A DNA stretch of 64,000 bases. Source: Marininema halotolerans (lineage in GTDB: Bacteria > Bacillota > Bacilli > Thermoactinomycetales > DSM-45169). The translations under genes and the position numbers were made by a program. Where the stretch lies: contig NZ_FPAA01000002.1 in assembly GCF_900116235.1 (NCBI RefSeq), positions 310,001-374,000 on the forward strand, given 5' to 3'. The notes under the pieces are model-generated. The model made no database searches and had not been told where the DNA came from. It saw only the letters and a list, made by a program, of their open reading frames with translations. Positions 16,201 through 26,092 of the stretch are shown in pieces; the first letter of the stretch is position 1; every line of letters begins with the position of its first letter.

Positions 16201-19200
16201 GAAGGAGGCGTACTGATGGATACGACATTCCCATTTTCATCATAGTTGTAAATCATTTTTTGTTCCGTCGATTCCCGTGCATCTGCACTGAGGGGATCCC
16301 GTGGAAAAATGACTTCTTTGACACGATCGAGCTTGTCATAGACCGTTTTTTCAACATAGTCGTCTACAACTAACGTATCCGTGCCCTTGGGTGTATCCAC
16401 TTTGACGACATTTCCTACTTTGTCGTACTCATATTTCGTTACTGCAACCTTGTTTCCATCATGAGGGTCCCGCTCTTCAATCAGTTGTCCCACTTCATCA
16501 TAGAGATTGTAGTTGATGTTTCCTACGTTATCTTTGGATTGCGTAATTAATCCATCCGCATCATACTTTACTTCACTCGACTTATGATCGCTATCGGTCA
16601 CCTTAATCGGCCGATTATTCAAATCATAGGTCATCGTAGTCACATAGTCGTCTGGATCATTGGGAGTTAAATTCCCCTTGGGTTCTGTGACTTTCGTCTG
16701 ATTACCGACGTTGTCGTAATCATAACTGATTTTGTCACCTTTCCAGTTCTTCACGGAAACCAGTTGGTACAAATCATCGTATTCATATCTGGTCACGTAG
16801 TCATTTGGATCATCAGGAGTCAGGTTCCCTTTTGGCTCTGTCTCCCTCAGCAGATGACCCAGCTTATCGTACTCATAGGTTGTTTTCTTTTCAGGATCGG
16901 TAGATTTATCCTTCGGCTCTGTTACCTCGATCAAATCATCGTTCTCGTTAAACTTGTAAAGATACTTAGCGCCGGTGGGTGTGGTTTTTTCCACAATATT
17001 ATCATTGCCGTCATATTTGGGTTCCGGCAATTGAATATACTCACCCTTCGCTTGATCCTTCGGAATTTTGGCCGACAGTATGCGTCCAAAAATATCATAG
17101 GTAGTCGTCGTTTTGTTTCCCTTAGCATCCGTTACGGACAACACTTCACCACGTGGTCCATATTCGGTGGTGGTCACTTGACCTAAGGCATCTTTTACAA
17201 TTTTGGCTTGTCCCGTTTCGGAGTACCCATAATTCGATGCATTGGCATCACCATAAGTGGTAACGCGCCCTTCTGCATCCGTGATCGTTTTAATGAGGCC
17301 CGTATTCCCATAATAGTCATACGTTGTTTTTCCCTTTGCATCTTCAATGGTGAGCGGATTGCCATAGGCATCATAGGTATATTGGGCCCAACGTCCTTCA
17401 GGAGATGTTTCTTTGACCAATTCCGCAATATGATTATCCAGAGCATATTGATATTTATAGGTTACTGATTTCCGATCCGATGGGTTAGAAAGCGCATTAT
17501 TTATCGGATCCGTCATCGTCAATACGTTGCCATATTGGTCATAGCTCCACGTCGTTATTGCACCATTGGGCGCCTCCATGCGCGTCATATTCTGGTCTGC
17601 ATCATATTGAAACTTCGTCGTTTGGTTGTTGGCATTGGTAATGGATGTAGGCATACCATTGTTGTCCATTGCATATTTTGTCTGATGACCTAACGCATCC
17701 GTTTCAATCTTTTCATTTCCATTGTATGTGAATGTCACCGTTTGTTTATCGCGATCGGTTATCGAGTTAACCTTGGCTTTATTGGTTCCATCAACATAAT
17801 AGTCGAATTTTGTTTCATTGCCTCTCGGATCTTTCACCCGATTAATTACATTTTTAAAGAGTAAATCGTAGGAAAAGGTCGTAGTTTTCGCCTCGGCCTT
17901 TCCATAACCATCAACAAACTTTTCCAAGTGACCCTCTGGGTCATAGCTAAAATGAACAACGCGACCCGACACATCAATCAACTGATCCACTTTCGCATCC
18001 GCTGTATACTCAATCGTCAGGGTTTTGCGGTTGGCAGAGTCCGTAATATAACGAAGGAGCTTCTCTGGCTTATTATTTACTTTCTTTTCTTCATACGCAT
18101 ACTTTAAAAACTCTCCGCCTGAATCGTCAATTTCACTGACATAGCCTTGATCATCAAAGTAATACTGATTTCGTTCATCATCGGTGATTAGCCATTTCTT
18201 GTTCGCAGTCCCACTACTTAAATATTGAACGTATAAGTCAGAACCCTTTGGTGAGACAAATTTCTTAGTTTTGGGATCAAAGATAAACTGTTGGCTCGTT
18301 CCGTCATCATCGATCAGATTGACTTCACCCGTCACCACTTGATCATGGGAATCTACCTTTACCAAGTTATCAGAAGGGCTACCCATCCGTACTAAACTCG
18401 ACGTAGACATGGACCAGCCCATTCCTAAAATCGATTCGCTAGTATCCAAGCTATTGTAGGTTAGGTCTACCCCAGTAGATAAGCCCCGTGATGGATTATC
18501 AAATAAACTATAGGATAGATTGGCATTCCCACGGTAAAGATTGACACTGGCAGTCCCTTCACTGGATGTATCTACGTCCTGTGAATCCGTATGATTGGAT
18601 TCAAAACCTAGATTTTTGCCTCCATCCGGATCTTCCACCACAATATATTGATTGAGCGTTGCGACTGGGGAGCTACTTTTAGATAACCATTCCCCATCAT
18701 TTTTCAGATCCCACTTTAACATGAACCCTTCGCGAATCTTTCCAATTTCACTGAGATCAGGTGCTTTTACTTTTGCACGTACTGTCACCGTTTCACCTGG
18801 AGCGATATTGACTGCATCGGTTGCCTCATCTCCATTGGCATCCAGCGGCTTGAATTCCGTTTCCAATTGATTATCTTTGGTAGTTTGGTCCGTACCATCT
18901 GGCAGCGCCCAGTGATAAGAGATTCGATCTTTTGCACCCTGCCATGGATCGTTCGTTGCATTGGTTAATGTGATATCAACATCATACGTAGACCCTACAA
19001 GCATTTTTGTTGGGGTTTTCGGAGCATAGTAGGAGTTTGCCGCAGTTTTATCAATATACAATACCTTTAATTGCGGTCTCAGCTGAGGAGCAGAAGTCAA
19101 TTCACTACTCGTAAATAGCACTCGTTCCTTGGTAGCTGAACTATCCTCGTTGCTATGTTTGACCATTAATCCGTAGTTGTTGTTACCGTTGACCCAGGAT

Positions 19201-21920
19201 TGAACAGCACTGGTTACTGCCCATGAATGCCACTTGGGGTCGTTTGTAATCTTGGTCACTGAACCTAAGACTGAACTGCTGTATCCGGTTGCGTTACTCT
19301 TCCATGTTGCTCCACTTTCAGAGAACGCTTTATTTAGAGCATGAGCTTGATACGTCGCTGCAGTGCCTCCGGTATTGTTTTGGTACCATGCCCATAAATT
19401 GAGGTCTGCACTTAGCACTTTGGCTTTGGCAGGGATTGATGTGGTATCAAAGCGAAATAGTGATCGCGAATTACCATAAGTACCACTATTACTTCCTGCC
19501 ATTACCCAAGGCTCCGCACCTATTTTATCGAAGTTACTTGTCGGCTGCGCACTCGAAAGGGTAGTGTCCTCAGCATTTTGAAATATTTTCAATGTCTGAC
19601 CGGATTTAGGAAGCCGTGTTAACTGCGTGCGTGAAGGAATCACTTCGCCATCTTTGGTTTTCACAGCAATCATGTAAAAATAAGCTTGACCAAAGGGTTG
19701 ACTGTTATAAGCAGGGGTAGGTTCTGCTGTTGTATCTTGAAATTTAACTGTGTTTTGATTTTGTATCGGCGCTACTAAGGTGCTGTCATCTGGGGTGAAT
19801 GTTTGATTTCGACTACGATGCACTTGATACTCTACAAAGTCATCTCCATCATATTTGGTCCATTGAAGTTCTGCACCATTGGCATGGATCGTCGTAGGTT
19901 CATCCATATTGACCGAGGGCTTACCATAAACCACTTTAAGTACCGGTCGAATACCATTTTCATCGTAGTTGTTACTGGCGGTATAGTTAACACCACCCAG
20001 TTTTGCTGCTTCATTTTGCCCCTTAATTAGTACCCCATAGTTGGGATCTGTGCCGTCGATCCATTTCTGAGCTAATTGTTTAATCGCAAAGTCATGCCAA
20101 TGATTATTATCATCTGGCTTTCTAACATCAACGGCCTCTTTCGTGAACCGCAAGGCATCTGCAATCACATAGTTATCTGCGTTATCTTTCAGAACGACAC
20201 TATGGGTATCACCTAGCCAAAAATGATAGGTTCCTAGATTGACCCACGTCTTCCCGCTATCCCTCTGATTAACTTTCTTAGTGGTTGCCCCATCTCCATG
20301 ATTAATGGTAAAAGGCGCATTGGTCGCTCGATCAAAGGCACCCACATTAAAGGCTTCGACTTTATAGTCTCCACTTTCGTAAAAGTAGGGCTTCCAAGTA
20401 AAAGAATCGGCGCCAGATCCTTTTGCACTCACATGATAGCTACCGCCCTGGGCCCCACTTTCATTAGATGATAGGTTCCATGAACCATTCGGGAACGCAT
20501 ATTTTGAATCGGTATTATCCACCGTGAAGGTACTGGATGCTGGTTTCGCATCAAACACCCCTCCAGCTGTTGTCCAGGATTCTCCTGATTTAGCTTCCTT
20601 CCAGGTGACTGTGGCGGGATCCCAGTCTTGCTTTACTTGGTGTAAGGAAAATTTCACATCCTCGGAACCAGAACATTGGCTACAAAATTGCTGGTCATAG
20701 TAAAGTTGCACCCGGGCAGCATCGATGATGGAACCTTGTGGGATGGCACTTAGATCAAACTTCACTAAAGATCGCAACGTTTGCTTAGCGTCCGAACCAA
20801 CCGAAAGCTTCCATGAATCATTAAAGTTCGTCGTAGGAGAAGCGCTATCGATCATCGCATCTTTGCTTCCCCCCATACCCTTTTCAGGGGTAGGCTGAAT
20901 AATAATGGTTGGATCTACCGTAACGGGATACTTCCGATTAGAATCTTTTAACCATTTCGAATCAGCTGTCACAGTAATCGTTAAATCGGAGCCTACTTGC
21001 TTGACTCGTTGTGTAACATTGTCACTCCAATTGTATCCATGAGGGGAATCCTCATTGGGGTGACTGTCATACATGTAGGGTTTTGGAATCGTGAAGACGG
21101 GATAATCTCCATCTTTACTCATCAAAGAAATGGAACCATCCTTTTCTTCCTTCGCTACGACATCTTTACTATCTAAATGAAATGTAAAAACGTTGGATTC
21201 AGGGATTTTATCCAGTAATATTTTTTCTTTTACAGATTGATTTTCAATCTCATAATCTAATTTGGCATTTGATAAAGCATTAGAAAATGAAACCTTGTTC
21301 TTGTGTACTGTGGGATTTACTTTCTTCGCTGAGCTTTTATTTAACCCAAAGTTCAACTCATACTTTCCCGACTTAAATTTCATAAATTGATCGGCTTGAT
21401 TACCAAAATACGTCTTGAAGGTATTCGTTTCGTTTCCATACTGAAATCCTGGCTCTTGGGAACTTTTTCGAATGGTTTCATCGATATTCTTCCAGTTCCC
21501 TTTTTTATCCTTGTAATGAAAAGGATCTTCACTAATTTCTACTTCCACCCTACCGTCAGATAATCGGTACGATTTTGATTTTTCCGATCGATTCTCAATA
21601 ATCTCTTTTACCCTCTTGGGTTCTGCACGTTTTTTCCCTTTTGGAACTTTATTCACAACGGGTAAAGAGTGAGTTAATTCCTGTGGCCGTGACGCTTTTT
21701 CATCAGTATTCACCCACTCCTTTACATCATCAATCGAACCCTTAATTCCATCTATCACTTGGTCAAAGAAACCCGTACTTACATTTCCTGTCCATAACAT
21801 CCCATATCTAGCACTGGAATATCCTTCTTTTGCTGCAAACACCGTATCTGGAGTAACGATTAGTGTAAAGGACAGCAAAAGCGAACAGATTTTTATCATA
21901 TATCTCCATTTCGTTTTCAA
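13269..21920 (-). CDS. wapA-like: RHS-repeat/WapA-like polymorphic toxin with Hint domain
   Basis: The protein is 2883 residues long. TTG at 21920 is the start: AGGAGG precedes it by seven bases, while an ATG 30 bases earlier has no site. A signal peptide (LLLSFTLIVTPDTVFA) exports it. In order follow an N-terminal wall-associated region, two DNRLRE-type modules (ratio-like RSLVKFDLSAIP and RSLFRFDTTSIP), a cellulose/CBM-like insert, an SpvB/TcdB-like start (NLSYSLFDNP), more than 30 YD/RHS repeats (YDxxGN), the RHS core end (YNLYAYAAGNPVMNDDPDG), a Lys/Val linker, the pretoxin LVPGFGEVADG, a Hint domain from CFVAGTKVL to VHNKC, and a 98-residue toxin with HNDH and HLHEFEF. WapA proteins deliver such tips into rival cells. 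Confidence 0.92.
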   Translation of the reverse strand: MKTKWRYMIKICSLLLSFTLIVTPDTVFAAKEGYSSARYGMLWTGNVSTGFFDQVIDGIKGSIDDVKEWVNTDEKASRPQELTHSLPVVNKVPKGKKRAEPKRVKEIIENRSEKSKSYRLSDGRVEVEISEDPFHYKDKKGNWKNIDETIRKSSQEPGFQYGNETNTFKTYFGNQADQFMKFKSGKYELNFGLNKSSAKKVNPTVHKNKVSFSNALSNAKLDYEIENQSVKEKILLDKIPESNVFTFHLDSKDVVAKEEKDGSISLMSKDGDYPVFTIPKPYMYDSHPNEDSPHGYNWSDNVTQRVKQVGSDLTITVTADSKWLKDSNRKYPVTVDPTIIIQPTPEKGMGGSKDAMIDSASPTTNFNDSWKLSVGSDAKQTLRSLVKFDLSAIPQGSIIDAARVQLYYDQQFCSQCSGSEDVKFSLHQVKQDWDPATVTWKEAKSGESWTTAGGVFDAKPASSTFTVDNTDSKYAFPNGSWNLSSNESGAQGGSYHVSAKGSGADSFTWKPYFYESGDYKVEAFNVGAFDRATNAPFTINHGDGATTKKVNQRDSGKTWVNLGTYHFWLGDTHSVVLKDNADNYVIADALRFTKEAVDVRKPDDNNHWHDFAIKQLAQKWIDGTDPNYGVLIKGQNEAAKLGGVNYTASNNYDENGIRPVLKVVYGKPSVNMDEPTTIHANGAELQWTKYDGDDFVEYQVHRSRNQTFTPDDSTLVAPIQNQNTVKFQDTTAEPTPAYNSQPFGQAYFYMIAVKTKDGEVIPSRTQLTRLPKSGQTLKIFQNAEDTTLSSAQPTSNFDKIGAEPWVMAGSNSGTYGNSRSLFRFDTTSIPAKAKVLSADLNLWAWYQNNTGGTAATYQAHALNKAFSESGATWKSNATGYSSSVLGSVTKITNDPKWHSWAVTSAVQSWVNGNNNYGLMVKHSNEDSSATKERVLFTSSELTSAPQLRPQLKVLYIDKTAANSYYAPKTPTKMLVGSTYDVDITLTNATNDPWQGAKDRISYHWALPDGTDQTTKDNQLETEFKPLDANGDEATDAVNIAPGETVTVRAKVKAPDLSEIGKIREGFMLKWDLKNDGEWLSKSSSPVATLNQYIVVEDPDGGKNLGFESNHTDSQDVDTSSEGTASVNLYRGNANLSYSLFDNPSRGLSTGVDLTYNSLDTSESILGMGWSMSTSSLVRMGSPSDNLVKVDSHDQVVTGEVNLIDDDGTSQQFIFDPKTKKFVSPKGSDLYVQYLSSGTANKKWLITDDERNQYYFDDQGYVSEIDDSGGEFLKYAYEEKKVNNKPEKLLRYITDSANRKTLTIEYTADAKVDQLIDVSGRVVHFSYDPEGHLEKFVDGYGKAEAKTTTFSYDLLFKNVINRVKDPRGNETKFDYYVDGTNKAKVNSITDRDKQTVTFTYNGNEKIETDALGHQTKYAMDNNGMPTSITNANNQTTKFQYDADQNMTRMEAPNGAITTWSYDQYGNVLTMTDPINNALSNPSDRKSVTYKYQYALDNHIAELVKETSPEGRWAQYTYDAYGNPLTIEDAKGKTTYDYYGNTGLIKTITDAEGRVTTYGDANASNYGYSETGQAKIVKDALGQVTTTEYGPRGEVLSVTDAKGNKTTTTYDIFGRILSAKIPKDQAKGEYIQLPEPKYDGNDNIVEKTTPTGAKYLYKFNENDDLIEVTEPKDKSTDPEKKTTYEYDKLGHLLRETEPKGNLTPDDPNDYVTRYEYDDLYQLVSVKNWKGDKISYDYDNVGNQTKVTEPKGNLTPNDPDDYVTTMTYDLNNRPIKVTDSDHKSSEVKYDADGLITQSKDNVGNINYNLYDEVGQLIEERDPHDGNKVAVTKYEYDKVGNVVKVDTPKGTDTLVVDDYVEKTVYDKLDRVKEVIFPRDPLSADARESTEQKMIYNYDENGNVVSISTPPSEGQNERNVTSFSYFDNGWIKGSKDDWNQETFYDYNADGQQTVRTVKSGDETVARKMMWDFYPDGKIKHMVDDGLQASGSQADAEKKDFEYRYDVNDNLIQTDDHSSDAPTDTFKTTFNDLNQVSQLDEIKDGKVKRSVKYAYDVNGNVIKQELPENNNEYTYDPLDQLTKISHQNLVGNKKAQDTTYAYTDNGLVERETKPNGNVTNYSYYPGQMLKQMQMKKADGTTLQQHELSYDLNGNITQDAYVGKDADNHAINDVSKYAYDARDRLTSYQKTGTHTDSESYVLDANDNIVKKVKNGSVTSYTYDRNRLKSETQDGVASTYQYDAMGRLDKIVSEGKTKEQYTYDQFDRTIEHQKRVKDGSALTTTKFKYDPLDRTIAKTEQVGTENEKTTAFNYLGLTEQVVSEEVAGEITRSYAYTPWGELLSMYKKDGDETSYYQDNVNDDVELLTDENGNIRGTYGYTPYGEDDKQMFTGVDKPDPSQPAKEMYNPYRYGEDRWDPNTESYDLGFRDYKPSIGRFTTPDSFTDSEEQLELAMDGDNYNLYAYAAGNPVMNDDPDGHWSLKGIYKSVKKAVKKVAHKVKKAVGSAVRSVKKAASHVVKATKKVYHSYVKPVVRYVKKTYNRVKAKVKKAVKKAVKRVRKVYKKVKHTVKKTSKQIKKSIHQIRKPTAKDLSEAGHTVLDVAGLVPGFGEVADGVNAGWYALEGDYVNAGLSTAAMVPLIGWGATGAKVGGKVAKNLCFVAGTKVLTNDGDKPIEKIKVGDKVLSKDEKTGKVGYKKVKQLFRHQADAIYTVTVGNEKIQITAEHPFWVKGKGWVKAKDLQRGDLLVTDKGKVLPVKRVTMTQKHVTVYNFEVEDYHTYFVSDDHVWVHNKCSFADEMSPSEAKRYNEYWSKRKAPHLGTPGEKYQHYRWYNGKWERSTVINDHLGRQKYRIDHNDHSMPQDHSAPHLHEFEFKPGYSSKGKETSYHFWD
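13962..21920 (-). other. Constant (delivery) part of the RHS gene; tip boundary at the Hint domain
   Basis: Everything upstream of CFVAGTK is the conserved shell and pretoxin. Bases 13269-13562 encode the swappable toxin after the Asn-Cys cleavage site, and 13563-13962 the Hint domain. The toxin-immunity DNA (12600-13560) is richer in AT than the RHS shell, as usual for exchanged tips. Confidence 0.6.
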
Positions 21921-21987
21921 CCCTTTTCCTCCTAAACAAAAAATATACATCCGTTTGTGTATTGCATTATTCCTTTATTCATGGGAG

Positions 21988-22195
21988 AAAAAGAAGATTA
22001 GTTTTTAGGCTATCTGTCATTACTAACCTACTTAATAGATGATATGATCCTCCTTCTTGCATTTAGCTACTACCCTTACAAATACTTACTAAAAGATGTG
22101 TTACTATGTATACATTTCATCTATTATGGTCTATCTTTTCTCCACAATATATTATTCGCAGACCCATCGGTTTTTGTTGTCACTTTTGAAAACTT
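21988..22195 (-). repeat. Dispersed ~200-bp repeat, copy 1 (upstream of RHS gene)
   Basis: It shares blocks such as GTTACTATGTATACATTTCATC, CTACCCTTACAAATACT-like and CCCATCGGTTTTTGTTGTCACTTTTG with 26093-26293 in the same orientation. It probably carries the toxin promoter region. Confidence 0.75.
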
Positions 22196-22637
22196 ATTTT
22201 CAAAAGCAACTCTTGCAATATTTATATAATATTTTATTTTTCATCTTGATAACCAAGACATTAAGAATGAAAATAAAAAAAACATCCTATAAATAGGATG
22301 ATAAATAAAAAAATAATTTTATACATTCGATAAATTTTTATTTATACACACAATAAAATTATTGTTGTCTATGGTCTGATGGATTTCATATTTGTACAAT
22401 TTCCTAATTTCACCCATGGTATTTTCCTTTACTTTAACTCATTGAATACCTTTTCAAAGTCATTTCCTTCTAGTTGTTCAACATGCCAGCTAACAAACGT
22501 TGCAGTTTTGACACAAGGGAACTTCAGTGCATGATTTTATATTTATCCATCTGATTCTCGTATGGATTATTTAATTAGTGGATATCACCACGGATTACAA
22601 TATTCCATCGAATAATTATGAACAATCAATCATCGGT
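22196..22637. other. AT-rich spacer, no gene
   Basis: Only short AT-driven frames are present. No RNA gene or clear promoter is seen. Confidence 0.4.
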
Positions 22638-22934
22638 TCAATCTGATTGTTCCTCAGCCCATTTCCGAAAAACAGAAATAACCTCATCCAAGTTTAGAGG
22701 CCCTCCTGATCCAATAAACTTATTTTCTCTTACTTTACATAACACCCAATCATGCTCGGATCTCTCAATTCTCAAGTAACTAAAAACTTTATTTTCTAAA
22801 TCAGTATCTTCAAGATCTATCTTTATGGTCCATCCAGGATTATCTAAAGTATAAACTGTCACTCCGAACATATGCTCCCAATCCTCATCACATTGGGATA
22901 AGTACCACTTTTCTAACCATTTAAGGTTATTCAT
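22638..22934 (-). CDS. Imm53-family immunity protein
   Basis: The 98-residue protein fits the Imm53 pattern: LKWLEKWYLSQCDEDWEH at the start, TLDNPGWTIKIDLEDTDLE in the middle and an acidic C-terminus (FRKWAEEQSD). A ribosome site AAAAGGA precedes it. It has no toxin gene beside it, so it is an orphan that could protect against related strains. Confidence 0.8.
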   Translation of the reverse strand: MNNLKWLEKWYLSQCDEDWEHMFGVTVYTLDNPGWTIKIDLEDTDLENKVFSYLRIERSEHDWVLCKVRENKFIGSGGPLNLDEVISVFRKWAEEQSD

Positions 22935-23270
22935 TCAAAAACTATCCTTTTAATCTATTATATTATAATTTATTCCTCTTTTGTATTACTTTAATGATAC
23001 AAACATTTAAGATATATCTTCCTTATTGATTGACTTATTCATAATCATTAGCTGAATACGCATGCGTGTAGATATCCCCAAGCATAAACTTTGGCTATTA
23101 TGGATCTACTTCTTCCCCCGAGGATAGAGAATAAATATGGATGACCCGGTCTTCGCTAGTGAAGGTTCTTATAAGTAATAAAAATAATCTCTAATCAAGA
23201 GACTGATCTCCAATTTATTGGCAGAATGATATATTTAAAATCAGAGAATAAAGTACATAACATCATGCAC
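22935..23270. other. Spacer, nothing recognised
   Basis: 336 bp without a supported ORF, repeat or RNA gene. Confidence 0.4.
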
Positions 23271-23642
23271 TTAGTCAAAGTTCTTTCCTGAACCAAATAG
23301 GAAAATTAAAAGATCTGTCTCCTTAGAAAAGAAACCTGTTCGTGGATCCATTATTTGATCTTTCAAAACTTGAAACACAGTGATAATTCTCAGTAGACCT
23401 TCCAATCCATGCTCCAACATGTTGTTTGCATCATTCCAAAATATAGCCACCTTATTGTATTCTCCTTCATCTAATCCACCAAATAATGAATCTAATAATG
23501 CATCATGATTTACTTCTTTTGAAAGTACAGGATCTTGAGGTAGATTAACGATACCATGCTCAAAAAATGATTTAGAATCAACGATATTATTTCCGTTAAT
23601 TTCAAATATTTTATAACCCAAACCATTTAAATTTAACTTCAC
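23271..23642 (-). CDS. Barstar-like (barnase inhibitor) protein
   Basis: The 123-residue protein (GTG start) has the barstar order: FEINGNNI early, a central NHDALLDSLFGGLDEGEYNKVAIFW corresponding to barstar NLDALWDCLTG, a helix with LLRIITVFQVLKD, and a final strand DLLIFLFG. Barstar acidic residues bind the active site of barnase-type ribonucleases. It is an orphan immunity gene here. Assignment is by pattern and is moderately secure. Confidence 0.65.
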   Translation of the reverse strand: MKLNLNGLGYKIFEINGNNIVDSKSFFEHGIVNLPQDPVLSKEVNHDALLDSLFGGLDEGEYNKVAIFWNDANNMLEHGLEGLLRIITVFQVLKDQIMDPRTGFFSKETDLLIFLFGSGKNFD

Positions 23643-23949
23643 TTCATTTTTTCTTTCCGTATCGAAACATGATATGAATTTTTAACTTATATTTTTCATA
23701 AATTTCCCCGATGATTTTAATTTATAAAGGTATGAACAGGCCTTATTTATATATTCTTATAGCCTATCCATACCTAAATTCTAAACCTTATTAGTAATCG
23801 TATTTTAACAATCTTGGTTTCAAAGAAGTCTGCCCCTTGTTAATCCGTACATCCTACTATTTATTATCGCTGATTTAAATTTTGGAGATCAAAATATTCC
23901 TAGTAACCTCGAGCAAGTAACATGCCTTTGAGGATCATATGTCCAATGT
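23643..23949. other. Spacer, nothing recognised
   Basis: 307 bp of AT-rich sequence with no supported feature. Confidence 0.4.
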
Positions 23950-24738
23950 CTAATCAAATGATGGGGATAACTCGAAAATATGCATGGCATTAGTATGCAC
24001 GTCTCTAATGTCAGTTGATGTAATTATAATTCTGTCACATTCTTTACTTTCTATAAAAACTGCTCTCATAAACATATAATGTTTCTCAGGCCTTATCTTA
24101 TGAATTATTTTATTCTCATTGCAGATTAGGATTTCATCTTCTGAAACTAGAATTATTATATTTTTACGGATTACAAAGTCATGAATATCCATATAGTCAA
24201 GAATTTTAATCGAAAAATAGTTTCTATCTAAAAAGTTAATTACATCCAATTTCTTTTCCTTACGATTATAATCAATAACATTATCATAGGATACTCGGTA
24301 CCCCTTAAGACTCTCCTGAAATGTAAATGGTAAGTTGATTTTTTTTATGTTTGATATATCTTTATTTGTTTTGTTCAACTTTACTAGAGAACCATCCTCA
24401 GTGGATAAGATGAAATTATCACCATACCAACAATATACATCTCTGAATTTATATTTATGATTATTATTATTTATTATATTAAAAAAGCCAGAAGTTAAAT
24501 CAATATATACTATACAATTATTATCCGGACAGTCTAAGATAATTTCCTTATTTAAGTGGTTAATGAAAGCATGATGAATGGTTATATCATCAAATATATC
24601 AAGAATCTTTACATCCTGCAGATTTATATCAAGTATTTTCAAACCTTTATATCCATTATTTATAATAACTTGATCTGATACGGCTTTTGAGAAATACAAG
24701 TCATTATCTTTCTCAAATCTAATGCCTACTTTTTTCAA
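23950..24738 (-). CDS. Hypothetical beta-propeller-like protein of the immunity cluster
   Basis: The 262-residue protein is Asn/Ile/Asp-rich and made of repeating strand pairs (GLKILDINLQDVKILDIFDD, NFILSTEDGSLVKL, NIIILVSEDEILICNENKIIHKI), which suggests a small propeller. It starts at TTG after AAAGGAG with a long spacer. Low GC fits recent acquisition. No family is recognised. Confidence 0.5.
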   Translation of the reverse strand: MKKVGIRFEKDNDLYFSKAVSDQVIINNGYKGLKILDINLQDVKILDIFDDITIHHAFINHLNKEIILDCPDNNCIVYIDLTSGFFNIINNNNHKYKFRDVYCWYGDNFILSTEDGSLVKLNKTNKDISNIKKINLPFTFQESLKGYRVSYDNVIDYNRKEKKLDVINFLDRNYFSIKILDYMDIHDFVIRKNIIILVSEDEILICNENKIIHKIRPEKHYMFMRAVFIESKECDRIIITSTDIRDVHTNAMHIFELSPSFD

Positions 24739-24967
24739 ATATATTTTATATATCTCCTTTCGATAATTATATGGTTACGTAACGGTGCCATATAATTATC
24801 GTTTCACTTCCGTTTATTTATGATATTTTTTAATTTATACTAATTAAATCTAATTTTATTCTATTCTTTTTGTTCGTATTTAAATATGATACGAATTTAT
24901 TTCTGTAATTTCTCAAATTTTTCTCCAATTAATTACTTTATTGAGATATCCCCTGTTAAACTCATCA

Positions 24968-25390
24968 CTATTTAGCCAATGAATCCGTTTCAAACCTCTC
25001 CCCATTGATCGTTATATACTTCGATCCGATATACAACATAGACGAATCAAGTAGTTCGATTGCAAAGTTAGCGAATTGATTATATTGATTAACATAAGAC
25101 ATATCCCACTCACTCGGTTCCTCTTTCCCTAATCCTTCTGGCGAGAAATGAATAGAAACCATTTCACAAATATCCCCTTCTTCAAAAGGTACATACTCTC
25201 CTGATAGGTTGGGTTCCCTAATGTAACATAAACAGAATATTTCTTCGAAGACCGCTTCGTATTTTGTTAAAATCCCGTTATCTAGTGTATCAACAAGAAA
25301 AACCACTTTATTTTTCATGAGATCCATCGAATACTCCACGATGATCCCTGCCCAAAGTTCAATAAGCAGATTCTCCAATCGCTTTTTCAT
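24968..25390 (-). CDS. Hypothetical protein of the immunity cluster
   Basis: The 140-residue protein starts behind GGAAGTG. It has an N-terminal helix, then strands (KVVFLVDTLDNG, KYEAVFEEIFCLCYIRE), an acidic stretch (FEEGDICEM) and a C-terminal strand GSKYITINGERFE. No family is recognised. Its neighbours are all orphan immunity types. Confidence 0.5.
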   Translation of the reverse strand: MKKRLENLLIELWAGIIVEYSMDLMKNKVVFLVDTLDNGILTKYEAVFEEIFCLCYIREPNLSGEYVPFEEGDICEMVSIHFSPEGLGKEEPSEWDMSYVNQYNQFANFAIELLDSSMLYIGSKYITINGERFETDSLAK

Positions 25391-25435
25391 CCAATCACTT
25401 CCCTATGTGCATTCGCTAATGAAAAATACTTGCTG

Positions 25436-25687
25436 TTACGATTTGTCCTTGTATTTGTCTGGTAGGTATTGCGGCAATACATGCTTTTTTATTAGGTCCC
25501 TAAGTTCATTTTGTAGAAAAAGAAGCACCTCTCTACTTTCCCCGTCGGTAATATCTAATATTTCTTCATCTGTGCATTTTCCAACTACATAATCTATTAA
25601 ATCATCGTAAATCATCAAATCAGATTCAGACCATCTTAAATCATAAAGGATCACACTAGCGATTTCTGTATGCTTCAAATAATCCAT
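25436..25687 (-). CDS. 83-residue acidic protein, paralogue A
   Basis: Starts 15 bases after the CPCC stop, so the pair forms an operon. It is close to the protein at 26408-26659 in ASVILYDLR, LMIYD, DYV, CTDEEI and NELRDLIKKHV-PQYLPDKYK. It is helical and acidic. The function is unknown; gene company suggests immunity. Confidence 0.65.
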   Translation of the reverse strand: MDYLKHTEIASVILYDLRWSESDLMIYDDLIDYVVGKCTDEEILDITDGESREVLLFLQNELRDLIKKHVLPQYLPDKYKDKS

Positions 25688-25702
25688 TTACAAAATCACC
25701 TT

Positions 25703-25960
25703 TCACTTTTTATTATTTATGGGGATTTCATCAGGTAGTGGTTTTCTTACATCATTTACAAACATAGGCGCACATGCTCCACATTTTTTAAAATGAACAC
25801 GCGCTTCATTTAAACTTTCGTCATTTGCCCCTCCTGGTAAATCGGGTTCTCTATACTGTAATTCATCATCTTCCCAGTAACATACGGGACAAATACCATA
25901 TGTTCCATGCTCTTCTTCAATTCTTGTTAAATAACCACAACACGGGCATGGGTAAAACAT
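25703..25960 (-). CDS. Cysteine-rich CPCC-family protein, paralogue
   Basis: The 85-residue protein starts at MFYPCPCCGYLTR with AAGGAG 10 bases upstream. It has the same Cys pairs (CPCC, CPVC, CGAC) as the protein at 11743-12012. The two copies sit on opposite sides of the RHS gene, so the segment was duplicated. Confidence 0.82.
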   Translation of the reverse strand: MFYPCPCCGYLTRIEEEHGTYGICPVCYWEDDELQYREPDLPGGANDESLNEARVHFKKCGACAPMFVNDVRKPLPDEIPINNKK

Positions 25961-26092
25961 CGCTTGTCTTCTCCTTCCTATTACTTATTTGTAAAGTGAC
26001 CTTTGTTACCTCATTAACTGTGAAACACTCACCTAGCTCTAGTAGCATAAAATCTAATTGATGATTGGTGATAGCAATCGGTTGTTGCACCA

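Noticed and set aside
13575-20428. Many long frames on both strands inside the RHS gene
   Set aside because: All follow the repeat structure of the RHS gene in other frames and lack ribosome sites.
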